From: Planctomycetota bacterium
GTDB lineage: Bacteria > Planctomycetota > Planctomycetia > Pirellulales > Pirellulaceae
Direction of reading: 5' to 3'
NCBI GenBank assembly: GCA_027619595.1
Contig: JAQCHP010000003.1
Coordinates: 1-64,000 of the forward strand
DNA: 64,000 nucleotides
Shown here: piece by piece, positions 33,737 through 44,291 of the stretch
Layout: the number at the start of each line of letters is the position of its first letter
How positions within the stretch are numbered: the stretch's first letter is position 1
Notes under the pieces: model-generated
Told to the model about the DNA's origin: nothing
The model's database searches: none
What the model saw: only the letters and a program-made list of their open reading frames with translations
Made by a program: the position numbers and the translations under genes

Positions 33737-34420
33737 TTATGGTCGCGTTGCCGGTGCGCAGAAAAGGGGTGCTAGCCACTGATCGTCACCCTGCATGCGT
33801 CGTGAATAGGACGAATACGGGTGCTCTCCTAGGTTTTTTTCCAGTCCGGCTTGTTGGGCTGTCGACGCTAAGTAAACGCTGCAGGCCAGAGTATCCGCAG
33901 GCCCTTCGATCGGATGCCATTGGAACGTTGGCTTCACAAATCGGCCCTTACCCCGATTGCGACGGTGGATCTCGCGGGCGACCGGTTCGAGGAACTGTTC
34001 CTGAAAATACGAGATGCTGCTCAACTTGGTGCGCATGTCGCCAAACCCTTCCGACCCGTCCGATGTGTCCGGGAATTTCAATTCGGGAGAATGGAGTATC
34101 ACCCATCGGTAAGCCAATTCCTCTTTGGTCCATTGCTGGGCAACGTCCGGACGATTACGCAACAGGGTGTGGATCTCGTCGATCAACAGCGAGTAGTCAA
34201 AAATATCGATGGCAAAAATCGATGCTAAGAACCTCAGACGATCTTCGAAGAATTTCCACCTTTCTGTGTTTTCTCGCTCCGCATCCTCGCGTTCGGTCGG
34301 CTCACCTTTCGCTCCTCGGCTTTCAACGTGGGAAAACCACCGCCGACCACATTCCGTCTTACAGTAGTAGATCCCCTCCACGTGCGAGTCGATTTCGTAA
34401 CCATTTCGGTCTTCTGGCAT
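33737..34420 (-). CDS. RAYT-type transposase-derived protein with lost catalytic motif
   Basis: 227 residues from ATG 34420, with AAGGAGA before it. The order of segments follows the REP-associated tyrosine transposase-like proteins common in planctomycetes: GIYYCKTECGRRWF (usually CVxRCVRRAFLCG), RWKFFEDRLRFLASIFAIDIFDYSLLIDEIHTLLRNRPDVAQQW, a KFPDTSDGSEGFGDMRTKLSSISYFQEQFLEPVAREIHRRNRGKGRF block, and a final LACSVYLASTAQQAGL (usually SAYVDLNPIRAGL). The diagnostic MSNHIHLVL, whose His pair binds the metal, reads LIDEIHTLL, so one His is replaced, and FWQSRYR reads FVKPTFQ. The frame is fully open and has a good ribosome site, so it may be a domesticated protein rather than a dead element. 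Confidence 0.7.
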   Translation of the reverse strand: MPEDRNGYEIDSHVEGIYYCKTECGRRWFSHVESRGAKGEPTEREDAERENTERWKFFEDRLRFLASIFAIDIFDYSLLIDEIHTLLRNRPDVAQQWTKEELAYRWVILHSPELKFPDTSDGSEGFGDMRTKLSSISYFQEQFLEPVAREIHRRNRGKGRFVKPTFQWHPIEGPADTLACSVYLASTAQQAGLEKNLGEHPYSSYSRRMQGDDQWLAPLFCAPATRP

Positions 34421-34928
34421 CTTTATTCTCCTTGTGTAAATTGATTTTTCGAGGCACAAATCGGGTGAAAAGTCCCGCTCGGCCGAGCAACCATCGCTGG
34501 GGTACGGCAGAGTGATCTCGGGTCCTTTTTCCCTTCAACTCACTACGACGCCTTGCGTGGCGGAACCGAACATAAAAAATGGGAAAATTTGGCAAGTTTT
34601 TTGAACCACCCAGTAACCGGCGGTCTGGAGGGGCAATTTTTGAGATCCACCGGTAGCGGCCGGTAATCGTGCCCTCTGCGATGGAGATATCACGCGGACG
34701 GGGTTAAATGCCGCGAGACGAAACGCCCAGTCCCATTGATCGCAGTCCGATTGATCGATTGACGTTTGCCAATCCTGCCACGCATTTTTGGGAGATATTG
34801 CGTGGTCTCGTCGTGCGGGGCTGCGGATGGCCAGGATCTTTGGCCTCGGACGCTCGTCAGCGGCACCGTGATTTTGGGTGCGCGCTGAATCCTTCCGCTA
34901 AAGGATGAGATTCCGGGCGATCATTGGG
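34421..34928. other. Intergenic region, about 500 bases, no supported gene
   Basis: Holds the ribosome site of the transposase-derived gene and the 3' flank of the next gene. Small dyads or repeats include ACCGGCGGT (near 34616), a CCGGTAGCGGCCGGTA stretch (about 34650), and an ATTGATCG pair 15 bases apart (34736-34755). A short open frame at 34708-34908 has no family likeness or ribosome site and I do not call it. Confidence 0.35.
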
Positions 34929-36095
34929 CTAACGACGTCGCGTTAACAATACAACGGCGAAGCCCAATCCAATGAGTCCAATACTCGTCGGTTCAGGCAC
35001 GGGAGAAGCATCCGTGGTTCCCCAACCGTCGAAAACGGCTGCGAGGTCGGCGCCATCGACATTTTCATCACCGGTCACGTTGGCGACGTTCGCCGAAGTA
35101 AGCGTACCCCATGCGTTGTACACAACAGCGACATCCGCGCCATCGACTGTACCGTCGTTATTGAAATCGACGGTGGGGGCGAGACTTTGGCTCGGCGTGA
35201 GAACGCCCCGGAAGGCCCTCAGGTAGTCGAGTTCGACGCCCGCCCATGCTCCGTTTTTCACTATCTTGAAGCCGCCGTCAACGGCGTAGGTCGGAAACAA
35301 ACCGGGCCCATTGCCGGCTGGATAATCGAGCGGATCTCCCAACTGTGTGAGCGAGGCTTCATCAGCGCCCGCAAACAGCGTCAACGTTTCGCTACCAGCA
35401 GTCGTTTGGTCGGTGACGACTCGGATAACCAACCATTGATCATTAACTAGCGGGAAGTCTGCGTGCTTGATGTTTCTGTGGCCGCCCCCGACGACCGGGT
35501 CCTGACCCACTAGGTCCAAGCCAAGATAGCTAAGATTCATTGATTTGCCAAAGCTCGGTCCAAATCCAAAGTCATTATTCGGCCGTCGCTCATATCCGAA
35601 GGTCATATTCCAGCGTACGGCTCCAAAGTGTTCCTGGGAAATTTCCCAGACGTTATTGTCGATAAACAGACCATCCTCGTCTTGTCCGTCCAATGACGCG
35701 TCGGGCTCCCAGTCGGTCAGCTTGAACCGAAATTGGAATGTCATATTCGTATAGTTGACGAGCGGTCCTACGTGGGCACCCGGACTTTCGTCGCCATCCC
35801 AATTGGTGATGCCGCCCGTTCTAGTGTCCGATGGATTCATGACCCAAGTCGAGTTTGCCCCGCTTCCTCCCATCGCGATGATTTGCGCTACGTCTCCATC
35901 GGCTTCGCAGAAGCCCTGCCAACGCGGAACATTGCAGTTGCGCCAAGTCGTGCCGTCGAGTCGCGGACTGCTGGGCTCCAGGATGAGTTCGTCGGACCAA
36001 GTGGCGTTCACGGCGAGACTGGACTGTCCCGACCCAGCAACGAGTGCGATCAGTGCAACCAACTGTAAAACGACTGTTGTTTGGTAATTCCGCAT
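34929..36095 (-). CDS. Secreted protein with dockerin-like repeats and PEP-CTERM tail
   Basis: 388 residues from ATG 36095 (AGGGGG upstream). The signal peptide is VVLQLVALIALVAGSGQSSLA. The middle 250 residues form a beta-rich, possibly LamG-like domain (FQFRFKLTDWEPDASLDGQDEDGLFIDNNVWEIS, WLVIRVVTDQ, LTLFAGADE). Two Ca-binding dockerin-like repeats follow (DFNNDGTVDGADVAVVYNAWG and a second with DENVDGADLAAVFDGWG), then VPEPTSIGLIGLGFAVVLLTRRR, a PEP-CTERM tail. An exported, possibly carbohydrate- or surface-associated protein. A promoter candidate is at 36187-36215. Confidence 0.85.
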   Translation of the reverse strand: MRNYQTTVVLQLVALIALVAGSGQSSLAVNATWSDELILEPSSPRLDGTTWRNCNVPRWQGFCEADGDVAQIIAMGGSGANSTWVMNPSDTRTGGITNWDGDESPGAHVGPLVNYTNMTFQFRFKLTDWEPDASLDGQDEDGLFIDNNVWEISQEHFGAVRWNMTFGYERRPNNDFGFGPSFGKSMNLSYLGLDLVGQDPVVGGGHRNIKHADFPLVNDQWLVIRVVTDQTTAGSETLTLFAGADEASLTQLGDPLDYPAGNGPGLFPTYAVDGGFKIVKNGAWAGVELDYLRAFRGVLTPSQSLAPTVDFNNDGTVDGADVAVVYNAWGTLTSANVANVTGDENVDGADLAAVFDGWGTTDASPVPEPTSIGLIGLGFAVVLLTRRR

Positions 36096-36186
36096 TGAAA
36101 AAGCCCCCTGCAAAAAAGAGAAATCGAGCATTGTCAGACGCATTGGCGTGACCGCGTCGCTCTCAGAGTTCGGCGGATCCGTCTAC

Positions 36187-36215
36187 AATCTACACGTTGC
36201 GAAAGCCGAATTCAA
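36187..36215 (-). promoter_or_regulatory. Candidate promoter for the 36095 gene
   Basis: On the minus strand TTGAAT (36215-36210), 17-base spacer, TAGATT (36192-36187); four of six matches in each box. It lies about 90 bases before the start. Confidence 0.4.
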
Positions 36216-36316
36216 GAAAAAAATCGTGACACAACTGGTGGTGGTTCGGCCCCTGGTGATCTTCCGAGGCGTGGTTTTCTCGTTCCTGCGGGCGGGTTAC
36301 CAGGGGTCTTGATTGC

Positions 36317-37792
36317 CTACGTGAGGAGCGTGTGTTGGACCTTTCCGTGCACGTCGGTGAGTCGAAAGTCGCGTCCCTGAAATCGATAGGTGAGTTTTTC
36401 GTGGTCAAATCCGAGCAAATGCAACAGCGTGGCGTGTAGATCATGCACATGCATCGCCCCTTCGGTCACGTGATAGCCTAATTCATCGGTTTGGCCATGG
36501 ATGTGTCCGGCTCGAAATCCGCCGCCGGCCGCCCACATCGTAAACGCGTTGATGTGATGATCTCGACCGGCGATACCTTCTCGAAGTTCGCCCATGGGCG
36601 TGCGGCCAAATTCACCACCGAAAACGACAATCGTTTCGTCCAATAGGCCATTTTGCTTGAGGTCATGGATGAGTGCTGCGGCCGGCCGATCGACTTCCAG
36701 GCAACGTTGAACGAAGGGAGCTCCAAGGTTTGCGCCGGGTCCGCCATGGTCATCCCAGTCGGTATGGTAAAGCTGAACGAACCGGACGCCACGCTCGATG
36801 AGACGTCGCGCCAGCAAACAATTGTTCGCAAACGAGTTTTCGCCCACCTTGGCACCGTATCGTTCCAAAACGTTTACCGGTTCGGACGATGTGTTCATCA
36901 AGTCCGGAGCACTCGACTGCATGCGATACGCCATCTCATACGCATTGATACGGGTCACAATTTCGGTGTCACCGGTTGTGTCGAACCGTATTCGATTGAG
37001 TTGTCCGACCAGGTCTACAAACTGCCGTTGCTGGTTCGGTGTGATGTTTTGCGGGTTGCGAAGATTGAGAATCGGATCGCCTACACCTCGGAATGGAACT
37101 CCCTGAAACGATGTCGGTAAGAAACCACTCGACCACAGGGCGTTTCCGGCACGTGGTCCGCGCGGCCCCGATTGCAGCACGACAAAGCCAGGAAGGTCCT
37201 GTGATTCGCTGCCGAGACCATAAGTGACCCAAGAGCCCATGCTGGGTCGTCCGGGTACTTGAAAGCCGGTGTTCATGAAAAGCTTGGCCGGGCCATGGTT
37301 AAACACATCGGTTTGCATTCCCTTCATCCAGCAGAGGTCGTCAGCCACTTGACCCATGTGTGGAACCAACTCGCTCAGTTCCATGCCGCATTCACCATAG
37401 CGTTGAAACTTGCGACTGGATCCCAGCAGCTTGGCTCCCTTGCCAATAAAGGCAAAACTCTTGTCCTTCGGAAAGAAGGACTCGGGCGCAGGTTGCCCAT
37501 CCAGCTCCATCAGCTTGGGTTTGCGATCGAATAGATCAAATTGGCTAGGCCCGCCAGCCATGAACAAAAAAATCACGTTCTTCGCTCGTGCTGGGAAATG
37601 GCCCGGGCGGGGCGATAGCGGGTTGGTTACTTGGGTAGGAACCGACTTGGCGAGAGCTTGATCGGATAGTAACTGTTGTAGTGCGATGGCCCCCAGGCCA
37701 ACGCGACATTGGCTAAAGAAATGACGTCGCGTTGCCAGTAAATCGTTGTAGGCATTCAAGGAACTTGCGGAATGGGGTACTGAACTTGGCAT
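36317..37792 (-). CDS. DUF1501 secreted protein (sulfatase-like fold)
   Basis: 491 residues. N-terminal ATRRHFFSQCRVGLGAIAL resembles a Tat signal. The family pattern is complete: KNVIFLFMAGGPSQFDLFDRKPKL, GMELSELVPHMGQVADDLCWMKGM, GRPSMGSWVTYGLGSESQDLPGFVVL, LIERGVRFVQLYHTDWDDHGG, DETIVVFGGEFGRTPMGE, GRDHHINAFTMWAAGGG and a C-terminal HDLHATLLHLLG. DUF1501 proteins resemble alkaline-phosphatase superfamily enzymes and are nearly always encoded next to cytochrome-domain DUF1549/DUF1553 proteins in planctomycetes. It starts five bases after the stop of its partner at 37798. Substrate unknown. Confidence 0.93.
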   Translation of the reverse strand: MPSSVPHSASSLNAYNDLLATRRHFFSQCRVGLGAIALQQLLSDQALAKSVPTQVTNPLSPRPGHFPARAKNVIFLFMAGGPSQFDLFDRKPKLMELDGQPAPESFFPKDKSFAFIGKGAKLLGSSRKFQRYGECGMELSELVPHMGQVADDLCWMKGMQTDVFNHGPAKLFMNTGFQVPGRPSMGSWVTYGLGSESQDLPGFVVLQSGPRGPRAGNALWSSGFLPTSFQGVPFRGVGDPILNLRNPQNITPNQQRQFVDLVGQLNRIRFDTTGDTEIVTRINAYEMAYRMQSSAPDLMNTSSEPVNVLERYGAKVGENSFANNCLLARRLIERGVRFVQLYHTDWDDHGGPGANLGAPFVQRCLEVDRPAAALIHDLKQNGLLDETIVVFGGEFGRTPMGELREGIAGRDHHINAFTMWAAGGGFRAGHIHGQTDELGYHVTEGAMHVHDLHATLLHLLGFDHEKLTYRFQGRDFRLTDVHGKVQHTLLT

Positions 37793-37797
37793 GGAAA

Positions 37798-40700
37798 TTA
37801 TTCCCGTGTGATGAACTCATCGGTATTGATCAGCGCCCTCGCCAGAGCAGTCCAAGCGGCTTTCTGAGTAGCGGTCAATTCCGTTGCCGCTGCATTCCAT
37901 TGTTGCTGCTGCAGAAAATCGCGAGCGGTATTCAGTTCCGGTCGATTTGGTGGCCGAGCGTATGCGACCAAGTAAGCCAAACGGATACCGTCGTCGGTCC
38001 GGTCTTTATCGCTTGCCTCGGGAATGTTGGCCAGGATACGATCCGCGAATCCCTGCGCAAATTCGTACATCGCTTCATCGTTGGATAACGTCAAGGCTTG
38101 AAGAGGGGTATTCGATCGGGCGCGCCGTGTGCAAACGCTCTGAAAGTCCGGTGAATCAAACGTGGTCAAAGTAGGATACGGCGCGCTGCGATAGAACTTG
38201 GTATACATTGCTCGGCGATAGCGATCGTCGCCGGTCGCGACACGCCATTCCTTGCGGTTCTGCGTGAACGAATAGACGCCCTCCGGTTGCGGAGGCTGAA
38301 CACTCGGGCCACCGATCGTTGGGTTGAATTTTCCAGAGGCCACGAGCGCGACATCACGGACAATTTCTGCATCCAGCCGGACGCGATTTTGCCGAGCGAG
38401 TAGCAAGTTCAGCGGATCGATGGCCTCCAATTCGGCGCGATGATAGGATGATTGCCGGTACGTAGCCGAAGTAACAATCAATCGGTGGATCGCCTTTTGC
38501 GACCAACTCTCGGCAATGAATTGTGACGCCAGCCAATCCAATAATTCAGGGTGAGTCGGCGGCGAACCTTGCGAACCAAAGTCATTTTCTGTTTCGACAA
38601 GCCCACGACCAAAATAATGCATCCACATGCGATTGACAGTGACTCGTGGAGTCAGTGGGTTGTCGGCGCGTACTAACCATCGAGCAAGGTCGAGACGGGT
38701 GGGGCGGTCGGGGCTTTGCACCGGATCCATTTTGGGGAGTATCTGAAAAACGTCGGGCTCGATCGTTCCACCTTCCCGATCCGGTTGCAAGAAATCACCG
38801 CGAGTCAACAAGTACGTGGCACGCCGCGAGGGGAGTTCCTGCATGACCATCGACTTGACGGCCGGACCCAATTGGAGCTCCGTGCGAAAACGTTCGACGC
38901 GGGCCTTCGCTTCCTTCCAAACCGTATCGACCGAAGCAAAAGCCGCAGTAAGAATTTGCTCCTGTTCTTTAGTCCGTTTATCCGTTGGTGTACGAAGAGC
39001 CGACATAAAACCTACATCCGAACCTGCGTCGACCGGCACCGAGCTGATCGACAATTGCAGACGTCCGATATTGTAATCGTTATTGAGTTCATGTTTAAGC
39101 AAAAACTTGAGCGGCCTTCCGTTCGTCGTGACCGGATTCGCCGGCGATACCCAGGCGGTATACTCGCGTTGCGAATCGTCGGTGGAAGAAGTGTCCACTT
39201 CGCTTTTCCAGGCTGTGCCTGGATTGTCATCAATCAGTGCAATTGCAGGATGGGTCACTGGTGCGCGTGATGCGCTGGCCGATACGAGCGACAGCCGTTC
39301 ATCACCCAAATAGGCTTCCAACGCCGTCAGGACAAAGTTACCGTTAGAGGCGAGTCCCGGCCCATGCTGCGGTAGGGATTCGTCTGGCATGACGCGTAAC
39401 TGGATCGAGGCAACGGTTGTGCCAGCTGGGAGAGGAACTGTTTCGATGACGTAAATCTCTCGGGGGACACCCGGCGTGGCGATAACCGAATCATCTGGGA
39501 GCGTTTTGAACGTGGCGGATTCGCCTTTCGCCTGAGAGATTTTTAACGTGGTCCAGGCCAAGGTTTCCGGAGCTTGCCGGGGGAGTGTGTGGGCCAGTTG
39601 CGTCGCTTCCCACGCCCTTTGCCGCTCGATCCGCTGGGATTCAAGTTGATCCACGTCGTTACTGGCACGCTGTAGTTCCGTCAATCTGTCGAGATCGACC
39701 GAGTCGGCAAATAGCTCACCAGGATGCACATCGATCGTTGGACCGACATTGTTGACGTCGGCCCCATGATTGAAAAACGCCAACATCTGATAGTATTCGC
39801 GTTGACTGATCGGATCGAATTTATGAGTGTGACATTGGGCGCATGCGACCGTCAGGCCCATCCAAACGGCGCCCGTCGTCGATACGCGATCCATCACGGT
39901 TTCAATGCGAAATTGTTCCGGGTCAGTACCCCCTTCTTGATTAATGAGAGTATTGCGGTGAAATCCTGTCGCGAGGATCTGCTCGCGGGTCGGATGGGGC
40001 AACAGGTCGCCCGCCAGTTGCTCAATGGTGAATTGATCGAAGGGCATATCGAGATTCAAGGCCTTGATGACCCAATCACGATACGGCCACATGAACCGCT
40101 CACCGTCAATCGTGTAACCGTTGGAGTCCGCGTAGCGAGCCTGATCCAGCCAATGCCGTCCCCACCGCTCACCATAGTGAGGGCTCTTGAGCAGACGCTC
40201 GACGAGTTCGTTATATGCAGTCGAGCGGTGGTCGAGCAAAAATTCCGTAACGTCCTCCGGCGGTGGCAATAAGCCGACCAAGTCGAGGTACAGTCGTCGG
40301 ATCAACGTGCTTTTATCTGCTTCTGGCGACGGAGTCAGGCCGTGTTCCTCTAATCGCTGCACGACAAACGTGTCGATTCCGTTGCGTACGGCACTGGGGG
40401 TCTTGACCGTCGGCAGAGGTACTTCGCCGACTTTCAGAAAGGACCAATGTTCGGCGTAGGGAGCCCCTTGCGAAATCCAAGTCCGCAGGGTCTCGATCTC
40501 GCGTTCGGTCAGTTGTTTTCCCTGGTCGGGTGGCGGCATGCGGGTGTCGGGATCTTGGCTCTCGATCCTTGCCATCAATTCGCTCGTCTCGGGATGTTCT
40601 GGCGTGATGGCCGCACGCCCATCGCGAGTTTCGACGGCCGAGTCACGAACGTCAAGTCGCAATTCTGCTTGCCGGTGTCGTTGGTCCGGACCGTGGCATG

Positions 40701-40815
40701 CATAACACTTATCCGATAGGATCCGTCGTACATCCCGATTAAAATTAACCGGTTGTTGTGCCGTCGCTTGACTTGCCAATGCCAAGCTTATCAGTAGGGC
40801 GACTCTTTTGAGCAT
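37798..40815 (-). CDS. Planctomycete cytochrome C / DUF1549 / DUF1553 (PSD1) protein
   Basis: 1005 residues with an N-terminal signal peptide (VALLISLALASQATA). A cytochrome-like domain with heme-binding CYACHG comes first (RRILSDKCYACHG, DTRMPPPD), then DUF1549 (IDTFVVQRLEEHGL, RRLYLDLVGLLPPPEDV, ERWGRHWLDQARYADSNGY, second motif CAQCHTHKFDPI), a beta domain of about 250 residues in the middle, and DUF1553 ([63 protein letters not shown]). These proteins are thought to act with DUF1501 partners in the periplasm on polysaccharides; this is not proven. It heads a two-gene unit and is divergent from a second such unit. Confidence 0.93.
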   Translation of the reverse strand: MLKRVALLISLALASQATAQQPVNFNRDVRRILSDKCYACHGPDQRHRQAELRLDVRDSAVETRDGRAAITPEHPETSELMARIESQDPDTRMPPPDQGKQLTEREIETLRTWISQGAPYAEHWSFLKVGEVPLPTVKTPSAVRNGIDTFVVQRLEEHGLTPSPEADKSTLIRRLYLDLVGLLPPPEDVTEFLLDHRSTAYNELVERLLKSPHYGERWGRHWLDQARYADSNGYTIDGERFMWPYRDWVIKALNLDMPFDQFTIEQLAGDLLPHPTREQILATGFHRNTLINQEGGTDPEQFRIETVMDRVSTTGAVWMGLTVACAQCHTHKFDPISQREYYQMLAFFNHGADVNNVGPTIDVHPGELFADSVDLDRLTELQRASNDVDQLESQRIERQRAWEATQLAHTLPRQAPETLAWTTLKISQAKGESATFKTLPDDSVIATPGVPREIYVIETVPLPAGTTVASIQLRVMPDESLPQHGPGLASNGNFVLTALEAYLGDERLSLVSASASRAPVTHPAIALIDDNPGTAWKSEVDTSSTDDSQREYTAWVSPANPVTTNGRPLKFLLKHELNNDYNIGRLQLSISSVPVDAGSDVGFMSALRTPTDKRTKEQEQILTAAFASVDTVWKEAKARVERFRTELQLGPAVKSMVMQELPSRRATYLLTRGDFLQPDREGGTIEPDVFQILPKMDPVQSPDRPTRLDLARWLVRADNPLTPRVTVNRMWMHYFGRGLVETENDFGSQGSPPTHPELLDWLASQFIAESWSQKAIHRLIVTSATYRQSSYHRAELEAIDPLNLLLARQNRVRLDAEIVRDVALVASGKFNPTIGGPSVQPPQPEGVYSFTQNRKEWRVATGDDRYRRAMYTKFYRSAPYPTLTTFDSPDFQSVCTRRARSNTPLQALTLSNDEAMYEFAQGFADRILANIPEASDKDRTDDGIRLAYLVAYARPPNRPELNTARDFLQQQQWNAAATELTATQKAAWTALARALINTDEFITRE

Positions 40816-41189
40816 GGGAACTCACGGCGAATAACGTATGGAACGTACGAAGTCGTACCACTTGTGTTGAACTGTGAACCAATCAGGCCGATGGCGGTCA
40901 TGGTCGGCGCGTCCATCCTAGGCGGCGTTCATCCTAGGCTCTGTCGGCTATCACCGGCAAGTATGATAACGCCACGGGCAAGTAGGACAACGCGCAGCAG
41001 TCCGGGAGCGAAGGTGGATCGCTTGGATTGCAGGATAGTTCGTGCTGCCTTACGAGCTTCTCTCTATTGTAACCGGGATGTGGCAGCGTGATGCCATTGT
41101 GGGTAAGATACTACAAGTGGTCGCCTGCCGTGACGTGCTTGTTCGGCAGGTACTCAGCTTGCCCACACTGCTTAAAGGCCATTGGTTAC
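40816..41189. promoter_or_regulatory. Divergent intergenic region with two pairs of direct repeats
   Basis: About 370 bases between two PSD1 genes. CATCCTAGGC occurs at 40914-40923 and 40930-40939; GGCAAGTATGATAACGC (40956-40972) recurs as GGCAAGTAGGACAACGC at 40977-40993. These lie roughly midway and could be shared operator sites controlling both divergent units. No gene is seen. Confidence 0.4.
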
Positions 41190-44100
41190 ATGCGAATTTC
41201 CGCGGGCTTGGGAATGCGATTGCTGGTAACTGTGGAGTTTCCCCGCTTCTGCCGCAGCATCACGCTGGCCGCGGCATGTTCGTGCATCGGCCATGTCGGG
41301 GCGGTGCTGGTGGCCAGCTTGGGTGTTGTCGCTGCAAGTGAGCCGTTGGATCGACCCGGCGCAAAGGCCGCTCTGACGGCGCCACTGTTCGAAACAAGCG
41401 TCCTGCCGATCCTGCAGGCTAAATGCGTGCGATGCCACGGAGGAGAGGTTCGCAAGGCCGATCTGGACCTCAGGACCGCGGCCAGCCTACTGGCCGGCGG
41501 CGAGTCCGGCGCTGTTGTCGAGCCGCAAAAACCGACGGAGAGCCTGTTGTTCGAAAGGATACTCGATGGATCAATGCCTCCTGACGCCGAAGACGCAGAT
41601 CGTCTGTCGGAAGCTCAAATCGAGCAGATTCGCGGGTGGATCGCAGCGGGCGCTGTGAGCCAACGTTCTTTGAGCGCAGATAGCGGCGGAGGTTCTCCTG
41701 AAGAAAATTCATTTCATGCGGTACTGCCGATTCTATTGCGGCATTGCACTGTTTGTCATGGCCCGCGCGTGCACGAGGCGGACTTGGATTTGCATACCTA
41801 TGCCCAATTCATGCGGGGGGGGAAATCAGGGCCGATCGTGCAGGCTGGCGATCCGGAACGCAGCCTGATTGTGCAACGTATCGCGGCCCACGAAATGCCG
41901 CCGATCGATCGACTGATTGAAGTGAGCGTGAAACAAGTCGATGTCAGCGAACTAGAAACGATACGCAGTTGGATTGCGGCGGGTGCAAGGGAAGGTGATG
42001 TCGTTGCCGATACTGCAGGCAACGAATCCGATCTTTTGGTTACCGATCAAGACCGCGATTTTTGGTCTTTTCGAGCTCCAGTCAGAGCCGTTCCTCCCGT
42101 AGTTACGGGCGTCGATCCAGTCCGCAATGCGGTGGACGCGTTTGTTCTCGCCCAGCTTGAGTCGCGTCGACTCTCGTTCGCTGCGCCAGCCGATCGTGCC
42201 ACGTTATTGCGACGTGTATGTTTTGATCTCCTGGGAATACCACCTTCTCCGGAGCAATTGGCATCTTTTCTGGAAGACCGAGATCCATTGGCCTACGAAA
42301 AGCTGGTGGACCAACTCTTGGCATCGCCCGATTACGGCGAGCGATGGGGCCGAGTATGGCTCGATGTGGCGGGGTATGCCGATTCGGACGGAAAACGTGA
42401 ACAGGACTTGGCACGACCCTACGCTTGGCGTTACCGCGACTACGTTATTCGCGCATTCAATCGCGACAAGCCATATGATCAATTCCTTCAGCAGCAGCTG
42501 GCGGGTGACGAATTGGCCGATTATAGCGCAACGCCGCAACTGACGGATGCTCACTACGACAACCTAGTCGCTACAGGCTTCTTAAGGATGGCTCCTGATC
42601 CCACGTGGCGCAACGTCACCAATTTCATTCCAGATCGTTTGGATGTCATCGCCGACGAAATCGACATCTTGGGAAGTTCGGTAATGGGCCTGACCATCAA
42701 GTGTGCTCGCTGCCATAGCCACAAATTTGATCCCTTACCTCAACGCGACTACTATCGATTGATTTCGATCTTCAAGGGAGCCTTTGATGAATACGATTGG
42801 ATGAAAAGCAATTGGGATTCCCGTCTGAGCGAAGGGCAACGTATTCAGCGGGAACTACCGTGTAACCGACCAGAAGAACGAGTGCCTTGGGAAGCTGCCA
42901 AGGCCAAGGTGGACCAGCAGTTGGAGATTTTGCGAGAGGTCCTTCGTGCGCGAACCGCAAGTGACACGCAGCGTTACGTCGAGCAGCGAATAGCAAAGTT
43001 TCCTTCGGAGCAGCGGTCGGATTTGCTGGCAATGTTGGCCACGCCGCAAGCGAATCGTTCGCCAGCGCAATTGGATTTGGCGAAACAATTTGAGGCGCAG
43101 CTAACGATATCGCAGCGGGAATTGAGAAAGTTGGACGCCGAATATGAAAAATTCTTGCTGGATACCGAGTCACAGATGGAGCAATTGGAAAAAGACTTAC
43201 CTCCAGAACCTACCATCCACGCTCTCTGGGACCGCGGCGATCCGTCTCCGACGTACCTTTATCGCCGGGGAGACTTCCAACTGCCGGGGCGACTGATTGG
43301 GCCGGGAGTGCCTTCGGTATTGACAGATGGTCGTACTCCATTCGTGGTGGAGCCGCCCTGGCCCGGTGCCTCATCGACGGGACGGCGATTGGCATTCGCC
43401 CGTTGGCTCACGCATCCGGATCACCCGTTGACGGCACGTGTTTTCGTCAATCGAATTTGGAAACACCACTTCGGCGCGGGGTTGGTGCGCACGCTGGATA
43501 ATTTTGGAAAAGTTGGCTCCCCGCCGTCGCATCCGGAGTTGCTCGACTGGCTCGCGAGAGATTTCGTTGCGCATGATTGGAGCGTTAAGCGCCTGCATCG
43601 ACTGTTGGTTACAAGTACAACCTACCGACAATCTTCCATGGTTGCAGCAGAGGTCAAGCAATTGGATCCAGAGAACGTCCATTTGTCACGCATGCCAAGT
43701 CAGCGCTTGTCGGCAGATCAGCTATACGACGCTCTCTTGTGGGTGGCAGGTCAATTGGACCCGCGGCGGGGAGGGGCACCGGATGGCGTTGAACTGCGTA
43801 ATGACGGTCTAACGACGCCGCGACGAGGCTCGGCAGGTTGGCGCCGCAGTATTTATTTGCAGCAGCAGCGTAAGGTCGTTGTCACACATCTTGAGACCTT
43901 TGATTTTCCGGCCATGAACCCTAACTGTTCCGAACGCCACGATTCGACGGTCGCGACCCAGGCCTTGTATCTATGGAACAATGGCATGGTCGAGGAACTG
44001 GCTGAGCATTTCGCGGATCGAGTTGTGGAATTGGCGGCGGATACCCCGGAATCCCAAGTGGAGGTTGCCCATCGAATCGCGTTGGGACGTCCCGCGACGG

Positions 44101-44291
44101 CCACTGAGTTGAAGACGGGCGTCACAGCACTGCGCGACCTCACCGAGGCATGGGAAGCATACGACGCCCGTTTGGTTGGATCGGAACCAGTTGCGCCGGC
44201 AGGCTCCATGCCGCGGACCGCAGTCGTGCGCGCGCTGTCGAACTGGTGCCACGCAATCCTCAATTCAGCGGAGTTTCTTTATGTGGACTGA
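41190..44291 (+). CDS. PSD1 protein with duplicated cytochrome-like domain
   Basis: 1033 residues from ATG 41190; ATG 41214 is an alternative and the frame is open to 41088. A hydrophobic leader is followed by two cytochrome-like domains in tandem: [21 protein letters not shown] with [10 protein letters not shown], and [21 protein letters not shown] with AHEMPP. DUF1549 follows ([63 protein letters not shown]), then a charged helical insert (about residues 580-660) and DUF1553 ([55 protein letters not shown]). It overlaps the next DUF1501 gene by 11 bases. It differs from the 37798 protein by the doubled heme domain. Confidence 0.92.
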   Translation: MRISAGLGMRLLVTVEFPRFCRSITLAAACSCIGHVGAVLVASLGVVAASEPLDRPGAKAALTAPLFETSVLPILQAKCVRCHGGEVRKADLDLRTAASLLAGGESGAVVEPQKPTESLLFERILDGSMPPDAEDADRLSEAQIEQIRGWIAAGAVSQRSLSADSGGGSPEENSFHAVLPILLRHCTVCHGPRVHEADLDLHTYAQFMRGGKSGPIVQAGDPERSLIVQRIAAHEMPPIDRLIEVSVKQVDVSELETIRSWIAAGAREGDVVADTAGNESDLLVTDQDRDFWSFRAPVRAVPPVVTGVDPVRNAVDAFVLAQLESRRLSFAAPADRATLLRRVCFDLLGIPPSPEQLASFLEDRDPLAYEKLVDQLLASPDYGERWGRVWLDVAGYADSDGKREQDLARPYAWRYRDYVIRAFNRDKPYDQFLQQQLAGDELADYSATPQLTDAHYDNLVATGFLRMAPDPTWRNVTNFIPDRLDVIADEIDILGSSVMGLTIKCARCHSHKFDPLPQRDYYRLISIFKGAFDEYDWMKSNWDSRLSEGQRIQRELPCNRPEERVPWEAAKAKVDQQLEILREVLRARTASDTQRYVEQRIAKFPSEQRSDLLAMLATPQANRSPAQLDLAKQFEAQLTISQRELRKLDAEYEKFLLDTESQMEQLEKDLPPEPTIHALWDRGDPSPTYLYRRGDFQLPGRLIGPGVPSVLTDGRTPFVVEPPWPGASSTGRRLAFARWLTHPDHPLTARVFVNRIWKHHFGAGLVRTLDNFGKVGSPPSHPELLDWLARDFVAHDWSVKRLHRLLVTSTTYRQSSMVAAEVKQLDPENVHLSRMPSQRLSADQLYDALLWVAGQLDPRRGGAPDGVELRNDGLTTPRRGSAGWRRSIYLQQQRKVVVTHLETFDFPAMNPNCSERHDSTVATQALYLWNNGMVEELAEHFADRVVELAADTPESQVEVAHRIALGRPATATELKTGVTALRDLTEAWEAYDARLVGSEPVAPAGSMPRTAVVRALSNWCHAILNSAEFLYVD

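Noticed and set aside
33661-34515. 285-codon frame on the plus strand opposite the transposase-derived gene
   Set aside because: Its composition is Arg/Ser/Pro-rich as expected of an antisense shadow, and the opposite strand has a family-matching protein with a good ribosome site.
34708-34908. Small gene of 66 codons
   Set aside because: No ribosome site, no recognisable domain, and part of it is a short tandem repeat (SPIDRSPIDR).
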